A stretch of DNA of 64,000 nucleotides. Source: Loxodes magnus (Eukaryota; Ciliophora; Karyorelictea; Loxodida; Loxodidae). The translations under genes and the position numbers were made by a program. Of this stretch, positions 47,900-59,179 are shown piece after piece (the stretch's first letter is position 1; every line of letters begins with the position of its first letter). The stretch is taken from positions 62,001 through 126,000 of the forward strand of contig CAMPDV010001026.1 of assembly GCA_946699065.1 (NCBI GenBank), given 5' to 3'. The notes beneath the pieces are model-generated. The model made no database searches. It was given only the letters and a program-made list of their open reading frames with translations, and was not told the DNA's origin.

Positions 47900-48265
47900 A
47901 TAAATAAATAAATTCGATTATAGAGCGCGTAGTACTCTCGTTGGTGTGTAGCTCTTTAAATTAATTTTGTTTAATGTCGAAAAAATATTTTATTGGTCTC
48001 TCTATCTTGTTTTCTCTTCCTGCAGTACATCCCTGAAAATTTTTCCTTCCAAAGCATAGGATGCAATATGCGATTACGGGTACATTTCCCCGACTTATGA
48101 TGAAGAAAGTTTCCTCCTGGCATTCAGAGTAATCCAGCTTGTCGCATCTTCCTTCTCTCGTTATTGGTTTCTCTTCTTCCGATTTATCCTCCGTCCGCGC
48201 TCCTTTTTTTTATTGCCTTGCTGTGCCTCCAAGCAGCTTCCGAAGGAGAGGGTTTTCCACCCTAT
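47900..48265 (-). mobile_element. structured short element E with shared 3' hairpin
   Basis: ~360 bp, sense minus. 3' hairpin at 47922-47955, outward TAAATAAATAAATT tail. The body differs from A and D except for one three-way-junction module at 48055-48099 whose stems show compensatory changes relative to D. The GC content is higher than its flanks. The 5' end is GC-rich (GGGTGG, GGAGG). Confidence 0.65.
48055..48099 (+). ncRNA. three-way-junction RNA module in element E
   Basis: Outer stem CATAGG/CTTATG, inner GCA-AUA-UGC, single-stranded GATTA, hairpin CGGG/CCCG. Compared with D: G-C to T-A in the outer stem, GAC/GTC to GCA/TGC in the inner stem, and T-A to C-G in the last stem. Confidence 0.6.
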
Positions 48266-49940
48266 TTAAATTAAATTATAATAAATATTATAAAGTTAAA
48301 TTTCATAAATAGTTAAATGAAATTGCTAAGAAAATACTATAATTGATTTTATTTATAGTTTGACTATGCTTGTATAGCAATTAATTTCTACTTTCACGAA
48401 ATTTAATTAAATTAAATTTTTCTTTTATTATATCGTATATATCTACTGTTAGAACCTTAAAATATTTTAAATCTATATAGCTTAAAAAATTAAAATGAGC
48501 TAAAGTTATTATAAGATAGTTTCGTAATTTTTATAAAAACCATTTAATTAATAAAAAATAATAATCTTTTTTGGCCTCTCAAAATAATAGCTTAGTAACT
48601 CTAGGAAAAAAGTGGCTAAAGAAATGATGAAAAAAATAACTGCAAGAGGAGTAAGTTTTTTATCAGAAGGTAAACTTATGATATGACATGTAAAGATAAG
48701 AGAACTTAGGAAATGAGATTATTAAAAACTTAAAAATTAATATGAGAAATGTAAAAATTAAGCTAAAAGTATGAAAAATATTTTTTCAATTTAGAAGAAA
48801 GAATCAGAAAATGTTTGACAAATAAAAAAATGAACTACTAATAATATAATGTCAGCTTATCTAAAATTACTTAGTAACAGAATAGTAACTTTATTAGCAA
48901 TCTCAATCTATTTTTAATCAAGATTAAAACACGGTTATATAAAAAATTAAGTTAATATTAATTAAAAATTGAGCATGATGAAAAGATTGAAATAAATTTA
49001 AAAAAAGAATAGAATAATTGGAAAATAAAGATTTATGAAAAGATCCAGGAAAATTATACGTAAGTGCAGTGCTGTAAATAAAAAAACCGCATTTCATGAC
49101 AATGTTGAGTTAAAAAAAATCTTCAGATAGGAGAAAAATAAAAAACATAAAAGATGCTAAATTAACTTTGAAAAAAATGAAACTGGAGTATACAAATAGA
49201 AAATATATGAAAGAATTGTGAATAACTAATAGTAGCAACTTTTCACGTAAAAAAGGTTGTGATATTCATCCATGTAAGCAAAATAGAATCAAGTTTCAGG
49301 TTGAAAGACAGCGAAAGAAAACATTTTAACACTTTAGTTTTTTTAATTTTTCAATTAAATTAAAAAAATTAATGATTTATTAAGAGCTTTGAAATATTTA
49401 TTAATTATCATTCGTCGTTCTATTTTCATCTTTTATTTCATTTTTTATTTTTTCTTGAATTCAAAATACTTAAAGATTTCTTATTGCTTTTTTTTCTAAG
49501 AATTGTCTAATTAAAAAATTCTTAAGTTTAATACAACTTCAATAATTCTTTATTGATCTATCTAATTAATTCTTATTTTTTTCATAATTATTTAAAAAAA
49601 TATTCTATATATAGCAATTTTTATATGTTATATGTTTTTAAACTGAGAGAGTAAGATTAATTTTTTTATTTTCTTAATTAATTTTTTTCTAAGTTTTACA
49701 TGAAAAAATTAATGAATCTTGATAGTATAAGCAATAATATACATGCCTATACCTTTTAATGCTTAAAATATACAAAATTTCTTTTTTATATTAAGTTTCT
49801 ATCACTTAAATCACTTAAGAAAATACTAGTTAAATCGTGAGTCTAAATACTATTTTTTATTCTCTATTATTTTTTAAATTATAATATTTTAACTAAAATT
49901 TATATTTATTATTTATTAAAAGCGATACCCATTTAATAAT
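48266..49940. other. stretch without a recognised gene
   Basis: 48600-49340 is purine-rich on the plus strand and may be a coding relic, but no frame has a domain. The rest is AT-rich. Confidence 0.35.
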
Positions 49941-50840
49941 TCAAATTAATTTAACTTTTTTTATTTCAGAAACCATTGAAAGTTTATATTGGAAACTTTT
50001 TAATTGTTTGTCTTATTTCTTACCAAACATCTCATTATCAGTTAGATGATTTTAATGATATACTTAATTAGACAATCATGGGCTTTTCTTATATTTTCGA
50101 TTTTGTAGACGCTTTATTTATTTTACAATTTATCGTAATACTTAACAGTTAACTGTTTATAAATTATCAATTGTTCCATCAAAAATTCCAAAATTTTAAT
50201 CCTCTACTCAATTTATAAACATGTTTTAATTAAAATTAGGATAAAATTAAAAAAAGGTAAGTTAATATATTTTTTTTATCGTTTTCATTTTACTAAGATA
50301 GTTATTGGTTATACTAAATTAGACAATAAAAATTTTATTCATAATAATAATAATAATGAATTATAGGGATACCATACTTGTTGGGTTCATCACTTTTAAA
50401 AAATTTAATAGTTTTGTTAAATTTTCCATTTCCCGTCTTCTTTTTTGGTCGTTTTTTTAATTACAGATCTTTATGTAGTGCATTCCCACTCTTTATCATT
50501 TGAAACTAATTTCAATCGAGTTCCATTCCAAGCATTTAACGATTTCTTCTTTATAGTGTGTATTCAATTTCCATCAGTATTTCACTTCCAATATGCATTT
50601 TTTTCCTGTATACGAATCCTTCTGGAGTGCAGTATAGATTACTTATGGATTTCTATAACGTAATAATAAAAAAAGAAAATGTTTTTGATTTATATTTTGA
50701 AACTTAATTTATATATAATCCCTTTTTAAAAGTTTAAAAATTAGTTTTCGAATTAAATTAAATTAAATAATGTTCGTCTTTCAGCTTAATAAAATAATTT
50801 TTATGATATCACTCTCATTCTGAAACTCTTTGGTCTTCAT
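49941..50840 (-). CDS. hypothetical protein
   Basis: A 299-codon frame from ATG to UGA. Its central part has clear protein-like composition: RNPQVIYTALQKDSYTGKKC, VKYWWKLNTHYKEEIVKCLE, WNSIEISFKWQRVGMHYIKI. Near the C-terminus are EDQNFGIFDGTIDNLQTVNC and SNQVYHQNHLTDNEMFGKKQ. Two interior stretches (about 50720-50650 and 50390-50240) are low-complexity AT-rich and could be in-frame introns. Several Trp codons are UGA. No family recognised. Confidence 0.4.
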
Positions 50841-52145
50841 TATTGTCTTGATTTTTATTTATTTTAGTTTAGTTTCTCTTCTTCTTGTATCTTTGTTCAT
50901 TCTAAAAATAATTATTTTAAGTCTTCTTTATTCAAATATTACTAATGGATTTATTTTCCCTCAATCATTCTTAAAATCAAGTTATTTGTTAATTTTTTGT
51001 TTTATACTAGACCATGATTTTTTAATCTTAAGGTCAATATCTTCTAGGATTTATTTATTCTTTTTTGTTTCTTAATTTATAATATTTGATTATATTCTAG
51101 CATTTCTTTTAAATTTTTCTCTATTTTTTATTAGTATTAGTTTTCGAATAATTATAATTTAAATTAGCAATAAATGCAGAAGAAATATATTTATTAGTTA
51201 TAATGGCTTTAAAATATTTTTAATCTAATTTTAGCATAAATTTTCAATATCGCATTTAGACTTTTTTTTTTTTGATAAAGAGCTTTATCGTTTTTTTAAA
51301 GAATAGACATTGCTTTAGATAAATAATTTTTATTATATTAAATTAATTTCTTTTATTTTATATCTTTTATTTAAATTACCTAACTCCATAAAAAATGCTT
51401 CAAAAAATATAAAAAATGCTAATTAAATTTATATTTTACAGCTAGGCATTATAAATATTTAAATGTATTATATAGGATTAATAATAAGTCAAGCTTAAAA
51501 TTTCTTTTATAAATAAATCTTTTTTGCTTAGATCCAGTTTTAATAATTTAATAATTGTTTGATTAATAAATTTTATCTTGTATATAGAATTTAATTTTAA
51601 TTGAAATATTGAATTAATTACATTTTTCTTAAACTTCAGTGATGTTTCTTAGTTTTTAAATTTTCGAATTAAAATTTTTGGTTAAGGTTAATTTTAAAAT
51701 TTGCGAGTGAATTTTACTGAGTAAATTTATTTAAAATCTCGACTATCAAATAATTAAATTTTTATTTAAACTAGTTATTTTTTATTTCAGTAAACGAAGA
51801 AATGTCTTTAATCAGAATTACAGTGAACTAACTCCTTTGCAAAAAGTTAAAAATCCAAAATTTAAATTTCTAAATCTGTACTCTTCTTTAATTGTTTAAA
51901 AAATTTATTCGTTGCTTCTAAGAAAAAAAATTATATAGATAGCAATTTTTTCTAGCTCTAATTAAAATTATTGGTGGATAATCTTATAAAAATAGTTTAA
52001 AGATGTATATTTAAAATTTTATTTTATAAATAAGCAAACTAGTTAATAATTAGAATTAAAATAGTTATTTTTTATATTCTCTGCCAAACTTGTTTTTATT
52101 TAATTTCCGAATTTTATACCTATGAAATTTATTATATAATATAAA
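50841..52145. other. T-rich stretch without a recognised gene
   Basis: Short hydrophobic frames such as that at 50830-51075 are explained by T-rich composition. No supported feature. Confidence 0.4.
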
Positions 52146-52570
52146 ATGGATGTAGACTGTGTCAGACAAATTAGTAGGTAATCTGGTGCAGTGTATACTG
52201 CATTGCGAGTAATCTCGCACTAGATGCTATCACGGGGAAGGGTGGATAAGCTCTGTTGAGACATACCCAACTTACCCCGAAGGTTCTCTCTAGCAGTATG
52301 AAAGTTTGAGTGACGGGCCTTCATATTACTGACTTAATAACTAATTCTTATTTGGACCTTATTCCAGAAGACTGGAGCATTTGATTCAAGATTCGAGAAT
52401 AATCTTTAATAAGTAGTTACTCCATTTGGAGAAGCTGACATGACTTTTTGAATTTCTATAATTTTAATAAGAAACATGAGAACATTTTTCTTAATACTAA
52501 ATATTAATATTGAAAGAACTGCGCACCAATGAGGTGCTACGCGCTCTATAATAATTTTTATTTATTTATA
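52146..52570 (+). mobile_element. family A element, copy 5 (best preserved)
   Basis: Starts ATGGATGTAGACTG. The 5' head is a complete three-way junction at 52181-52225: P1 ATCTGG/CTAGAT, H1 TGCAGT-GTAT-ACTGCA, H2 TGCGAG-TAAT-CTCGCA, with only one unpaired base between H1 and H2. A CACGGGGAAGGGTGG hairpin region follows. The 3' hairpin at 52515-52547 and TTTATTTATTTAT tail close the element. Confidence 0.8.
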
Positions 52571-53317
52571 TCCTTTTTTAAAGAAATTAAATATTAAAAT
52601 TTTTATACTTTTTACTTTCTCTAAAAAACTAGGACAGTCTCAAAGTAGCAATGCTATTCTATTAAACTTTCATATAATTGAACTGGATAAATATCTTTAA
52701 TAAACTAACTTTAATTTTATTTATTTATCTATAATAAAATAATTTTATGAAAGTCTTAAATCTGAAATATTTTAGAAAAAAACCTTCTGTTTTTTTTACA
52801 CTTCGACGAGAATTTAATTTTTAAATAAAGAAACAAAATGTTTAATATTCAAGAAATCCTCAAAAGTATTTATTTCTATTTAGAAAAAACTTACTTCAAG
52901 TTGTAGATATATTAATATATATTAGATTTGATTTATCAGAAAGAATTGATTCAAGTAAATTACTAGCATCTATTCTCTATCTATTAATAATTAATCATCG
53001 AAAATATCTAGTCAACTGACTTATAATTTGGAGAAGGGAATTCAAAATTTCTAATTCCCCAAAATATTAAATCGAGATACTCAACTATGAACAGACTAGA
53101 AACTTAGACTGTTATTAAAAAACTATAATAGCTTTATACCTAATTAAAGGAAAAGCATCTTAATAACAATTTTATTTTCTAAATAATGAACTAACTAACT
53201 TTTTATTTATAACTTAGATCTATAACCAAATAGCATATACTACAATTCAAATAAAAATAATTATTTCAGAATTTTTTAAATTTTAAAATTTAAACTTCAT
53301 AGTTTGCTTAAATTATA
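52571..53317. other. AT-rich upstream flank of the WWE gene
   Basis: No supported feature. Confidence 0.45.
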
Positions 53318-55739
53318 ATGTCATCGAAAGAGAAAGAATTCTTAAAGCAATAGTAGGAAAATTAGGAAAATTAATAATAGAAAAGAAAAAATATATAAGG
53401 AATAGAATCAGGAAAATACTAGATTTTTAACTAAGGGAATTAAATTTAAGCATTTAATAATAGTTAATAGAGTAGAAATAGAAAAACTTAGTCTGAAGAT
53501 GTTGAATAACGTTTTTAAAATATTCATAATGATAAAAATTAAAATCAATCAACTTCCTAAAATTCTAAGGTAAATTAAATTTTTCAATAAGAGATTGATT
53601 ATCCAACAAATGTTCAAAATCAAAGCTTTCAAAAATTTAATTATTAAAAGTAGAAAGAGGTTTAGTATAGATATGATAAACCTAATAATAATTCTAATGA
53701 ATGGTAAAGCTCATTAAATAATGATAACAACCAAAATAAAGCTCAAAAGATATAGCCAATAAAATTATTTTAAGAACAAAACATAAATAGCGATCCTAAT
53801 TGAAAATAAAATCAAGAAAGAAAGGAATCACCAAAATAAAAAAATCAACAAATGATGGATACACTTTTAAAGTAAAACTCTAAATAAATACTTTCGGGGA
53901 GCGATTAATAGGAAATCCATCACAGGAATTCATCATTATAATAAAAATCTGAAAATAGTTCTTAAAATAAAAAAGGAGATTAGTTTAAAGCAGAAGGCAT
54001 CGATCCAATTAATAATCTGAAAGAAAGAAAATAAAAAAGGAATGCATCAATGAATTATAATTATAATTAATTGAATTAAGATTAGTTTTAGAATAATTAA
54101 TATGACAATAAAAATTCGAGTCTAAAATAAAATAATTCAATGCTAAACAAAAGTTTATAATAATCATTTTAATAGGTAAGATAATTAAATTTAGGAATTT
54201 TAAGCGAATTAATTATTAAAGAAAAATTCTTAAACAACTTAAAAAGAAAATTAAAAAGATAGTTTTAAAGAACCTTAGAAAGAAAAATAATAGGGGAAGT
54301 TTGATTAAAATAGCAAATATAACCAAAATAAGAAAGATTCTAAATAGTAAGAGAATTCTTAAGAAGAGGAATGAATTTAAGAGATGGAAGAGTAAATGTA
54401 AACTTTAGATGATAAAATATCATTGAAAGATAAAATGAACTAAATGAAAAAAATAAATTGTAAAACTAAACCTTCAAAATCTTAAAAAATTTAAAACTAA
54501 CAATAGAATATTAATTAAATTCAAAGTTAAAATAATTAGTCCTAAAAAGTAAATCCTGTTAGTCTTTAAGTCGAATAAGAAATTGCTTAATAAAAATTGT
54601 AGCCATAAGTCTAATTTTAATAGAAGATCTAATAAGTTTAAAATGATTTAAAATATGGGCAATAGATGGCAGCATTATAAGAACTTAAAGAGCTATGCAA
54701 AAAATAACCTTACAATATACCCTTAAACTTAGCCTGTTTAAAACTATAATACTAAAATAAAAAATTAGATGACATATAGCAAGGCTTTGATTAGATCTGA
54801 TAAAATTACTAAAATGATTTAGAATATTTAGATTAAAAAAGCCTTTTACAATTTTTATAAATAGTATTTTTAAGATACTTAATTGAAATTTAATAAGCAG
54901 GGATTTAAGGAAGTTAAACCCAAAAGTTTTTAGATATGTTTAACTAAGTAGCAAAATATGAAAAAAGCAAGAATACTAATATTTAGTAGATCTTTTAAAT
55001 GCATTAGTAGATATTCTAATAAATGAATAAGAAATAATCTTAATAGCCTTAATAATAAACTAATGCAAGTTAAAACTGGTAGCAGATTTAGCCTAATTTT
55101 CACAATTTTTAAAGTATGAACAGTTAAAAAATTAATGGAGATCATCTTTTTTTTACTTTTATTCCAAATTAAAAGATTACATAACTTCCTAGTTAGATAT
55201 AAGATGTCTATTAATTTACAGTGGATTAATCTTTTAATTAAAAAATGAATGCGATTTATGAGTGATAAGACGAGAATGGAAAATTTCAAGGATATGACAA
55301 CGAGATATAAACTATTTTTACTTTTGCAAATAATTAAAATATAAAGAGATTTTAAGTAAAGATTAGACATAAATATTATAGTATAAATTTAGAAACTAAT
55401 AAATAAAAGAATAACTAGACAGGAGTGAAAAGAGAAATTAAAAAAATGTTTGCCAACAAGTAAGAATCATCCTTATGGCAATGGAAAGATGATAATATCT
55501 GAAGAGACTATGATTAATCATAGTAGGTTTAAATTAGCAAAGCATATGAATAAGGGGAATCAAAAATTTAGCTGGAGATTCAAAATTTTAGCTATATAAT
55601 AAAGTTTAAAAAAAAAGTATAAATTAATAGTTTTACAGGAAGATAAAGAAGAATAAGAAGAGTAGGAGGAGATAAACCAACTGGAATTATAGTTTATGGG
55701 TAGTTGGACGCTGTTAAAAGACTGATAAAAAAATTTTGA
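53318..55739 (+). CDS. tandem WWE-domain protein with Gln/Asn-rich N-terminus (one 19-nt intron)
   Basis: Exon 1 (53318-54175, exactly 286 codons) is Gln/Asn/Lys-rich and probably disordered (KEFLKQQQENQENQQQKRKN). An intron GTAAG...TTTAG at 54176-54194 is removed. Exon 2 (54195-55739) gives 514 further codons ending in UGA. It carries two WWE domains: residues ~640-705 (IYEWQDENGKFQGYDNEIQT, TNKQKNNQTGVKREIKK) and ~712-780 (LWQWKDDNIWRDYDQ, FTGRQRRIRR). The first signature Trp and one Trp of the second are UGA. A short GIIVYGQLDAVKRLIKK tail follows. WWE domains bind ADP-ribose units and occur in ubiquitin ligases and PARPs; no catalytic domain is present here. Minus-strand frames at 54930-55370 and 55560-55895 are shadows. 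Confidence 0.85.
54176..54194 (+). other. 19-nt spliceosomal-type intron
   Basis: GTAAGATAATTAAATTTAG. Removing it joins two coding frames at a codon boundary; exon 1 is 858 nt and the frames on either side are otherwise uninterrupted. Confidence 0.75.
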
Positions 55740-58523
55740 AGTCTGAGTAAAACTTAGTATATTTAAAATTAAAATTAAATATATCTTCTTAGAAATAAAA
55801 TATCTGCTTATAGAAGGGATATTTTGATGTATAAAGTTGTAAGATATTTTAAATACTAAACAGTTCTTAGATTTTAAAATTGATTTTAATAGCAAAATTA
55901 TTATTAAACCATTTCTATATCTCTAAGAATAAATAAATCATACTTAGATTTTTAAATTTCTTAGTTTCAAATGAATAAAATTAATAATAGAAAGGTAAAG
56001 AATAGCATTTGATGGATTCAAATTTAGTTTTTATTTAAAAACAAATTAATAAATAGAAATTTAATATCCATGATAAATGTCTTGTATATGAGACTAATAT
56101 AATAACCTAAATAATAATTTTTAGCAATATATCTTTAAAAAGTGGAAAGAAGCTATAAACTAACTTAATTTTCTTTTTTATTGTAGATATTTACTAATTT
56201 TTAGTTAATTATAAATAGATAAAAATTAAAAAAAGGTTTAAAATTGATTTTATAATAGCTTCATTTAACTTATAAAAATCTTCAAAACATAAATAGAAGG
56301 AAATTAGAACTAAAAAAGCTCGCTTAAATTTTAAAATGTAACTAAATTTTTTCTCGTTATTATGCCGTCTTTTGATAAAATCAGTTGAAATTAGTCTTCA
56401 GAATAAAAATTAATTTTCTTTCTAATTTTATTTTTTATATCTATTAATTATAACTTTAAGCATCTTAAATAAATTTTATAAGTATATCATTTGTAATTTT
56501 ACCAACTCAATCAATTATAATTTATTATTCTTTTGTATTTACAACTTTATTCTTTTTTTCCTTTTTAATCAATAATAAATCGAAAGTTAGTTTTATATTT
56601 TGAAGTTATTAGCTTTTTCTTCTTGGATTTATTTCATTAGAAATTTTTAGTTTTGTTCGAGTATTATTTAATAAAATGACAAACTTAAGATTTAAGAGAG
56701 AATTTTTAAAAATAGAAACTTTATATTCCGCATTTAGTTCCAAATAATAAATTAAAGGATGCTAGCTGAACTTTAAATTTTCAAAGCTAAATACAGAAAC
56801 TTTCTTCATTTTTTATTCTCACTAAAAGTAATAAAATTTCTTTTAAAAAGAAAAGAGAGAAAAACATTTACTTTTATAAGAAATTTATTTATAAACTTTG
56901 AAAGTTCTATACAATTATTGCTTTATATATAAAAAAATAACCAGTTTTGCTTTTTAATGAGAAAGTTACCTTATCTAAATTGCTTCAAATTTAGATTATA
57001 TTGGTAGATTTTCTGATATTTTAACTTAGTTAAAAAATTAGTTTATTCTTAATTGTATTGACGTACTTTAAATATTTTTAGTTATGCAAATAGCTCAGAA
57101 AATAAATTATTATACTACTCAATTTGGATTCTAAAATTCTAAAATAATTACAAAATGCCAAACTAAGAATTGATTTTAATGCAATTTTTAAATAAATAAT
57201 TACAATTTAATTTTTTTAAATCTGCTTAAAAAATGATAAAATTGAATAGAATACTTTTATTTAAATTAAAATAGATTTAATCATAACTACTTATTTTAAA
57301 TTACCTAGTTCAAACTTTTATCGCTTGGGAAATAGAGCGAAGATTGTCTTTACTTTTTTAAATTATATACTTATTTTAATAAATTTCAAAGCTTATAAAT
57401 AGTTGTCGAGATCATATAATTCTTTTAAATATGTAGTTACCTACTATTCCTATATAGCAAGAACTAAAATAAAAAGTTAAGATATAAAAGCGCAAAATTA
57501 TTTCTTTTATATAGATAGAAAGCTTTTATTAACTTTTAACTTTCTAACTAGCATATCTTCAAACCCTAAAATTAAAAAAAGAAATAGCTTCTTTAAAAGA
57601 ATTGTTATATAATTATTATTTCTTTTATTTTAAAATCGACATAACTAATAAGTTCCTCAGATTGCGAAAAAGTTTTATTTTATAGTTTGGCCTCAAAATT
57701 TGTCCTTCTTTTAACTAAAAAATGATTTTTAAATAACTACTTATAGTAATTGTATCATCTTTTCTAGTTAATTTTTCTTTAACTTTAACTTCATTAAACG
57801 TTTTCTTAATTTTTTCAAATGAAATTTTCTAACTCATCATGCAATACTCTTTATATCATTCTTAATGGATTTTATTTATTGACAAGAAAATATAATTGTA
57901 CTTCTTGCAAAGACTCTAACCAAAAAAAGAACTGACATTAAATATAAATATTAAAAGCTTTAGAAATGCTTAAGCTTAAAGAATATAATCTTATGTTTAT
58001 CTATTCATTATCTTAATTAGTTTCACCCTAAAGATAAAAAATGCAGATTTAAAGACTTTTTTGTGTGTTGTCTTTTCATTTTTTAATTCAATTTTTGTAA
58101 AAATTTATTTTAGTAAAATTAAGATTTTATTTCTAGAACTGTATGCATTGAAGAAAAAAAATTTAATTAATTAAGAAATAAAGAAATAGTTATAAAACGG
58201 AATGATTCATATCAAAAAATGAACTTGTAAGAACAAAAAAATGAATTTCGGATTTAGAGCTTTAGCTCACTTTTATAAATAAAGGTTTACAATTAAGTTT
58301 AGTTTTACTTTTATAAACCTAATTTTAATATAATATTCTTTATATTCCAATATTTTTTCATTTTATTAATAAATTATAAGGAAATATATTATAAAACTAT
58401 TTTCATTTTTTTATTTTTTTTAAAATCATTTAACTCTACTTAGCCTTAAAAACTAAGTATTAAATCAAATTTTTAAATTTTAAAGAAGTTCTTTATATTG
58501 TATTGATTTTAATATTATTACAA
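55740..58523. other. AT-rich intergenic stretch
   Basis: Between the WWE gene and tRNA-Pro. No motif, repeat copy or RNA gene recognised. Confidence 0.45.
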
Positions 58524-58595
58524 GGTTGTTTGGTCTAGTGGTATGATTCTCGCTTAGGGTGCGAGAGGTCCCGGGTTCAATTCCCGGAACAGCCC
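58524..58595 (+). tRNA. tRNA-Pro (AGG)
   Basis: 72 nt. Acceptor GGTTGTT/AACAGCC, D-arm GGTCTAGTGGTATGATT, anticodon stem CTCGC/GCGAG with loop TTAGGGT (anticodon AGG), T-arm CCGGGTTCAATTCCCGG, discriminator C. TTTT follows as terminator. No intron. Confidence 0.95.
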
Positions 58596-58786
58596 TTTTA
58601 TTTTTAATGAAACTATAATGAAAAAATAAGTTCTTTTTAACTAGAGATTTATTAAGATTATTTAATTTTTTCATTTGCTGATTGTTTTGATTTCCTTCTA
58701 TCATTATTGAAAAAAGTTATTAAACTAGATAATCTTAAATTAGTAATCTTCTTATTTAATTTTTATTAAATTAAAATTTAAAACTA

Positions 58787-58859
58787 TACAGACAGCGGGG
58801 TTCGAACCCACGACCTACTGCGTGTAAAGCAGTCGTCATAGCCACTAGACCATGTCTGC
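58787..58859 (-). tRNA. tRNA-Val (UAC)
   Basis: 73 nt. Acceptor GCAGACA/TGTCTGT (first pair G-U), D-arm GTC/GAC, anticodon stem ACTGC/GCAGT with loop TTTACAC (anticodon TAC), variable AGGTC, T-arm GTGGG-TTCGAAC-CCCGC, discriminator A. Convergent with tRNA-Pro, 191 bp apart. Source-type sequence for the pseudogene at 45723. Confidence 0.95.
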
Positions 58860-59179
58860 TTATAATTTCTTTAATCAATTTCTTAAGAATAAATGCTTTC
58901 AATTCTCAAACTGATGATTACAATTAATCGACTAAATAAAATTCTTAGCTTACTAGTTATTATTTTAATACATGAGACATGCATTTAAATTAATTTAAGC
59001 TAGGAATAATTTTTTTCCTCAAGCTAAGATATTTTTAGATAGTTCATTCTCGTTCTTTTTATCTAAAATATTTAGTATTTATATATAATAATTAAAGTTA
59101 TGATTGTAATCCTTTCTTTAAAAAGTAGATAGAATACTTCATTATTTTCATAACTACCTAATGAACTTTTAAAGAAATT

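Noticed and set aside
54930..55895. Minus-strand hydrophobic ORFs
   Set aside because: They are antisense shadows of the WWE gene.
58480..58704. Minus-strand 74-codon ORF (VPGIEPGTSRT)
   Set aside because: It is the reverse translation of the tRNA-Pro gene, a classic artefact.
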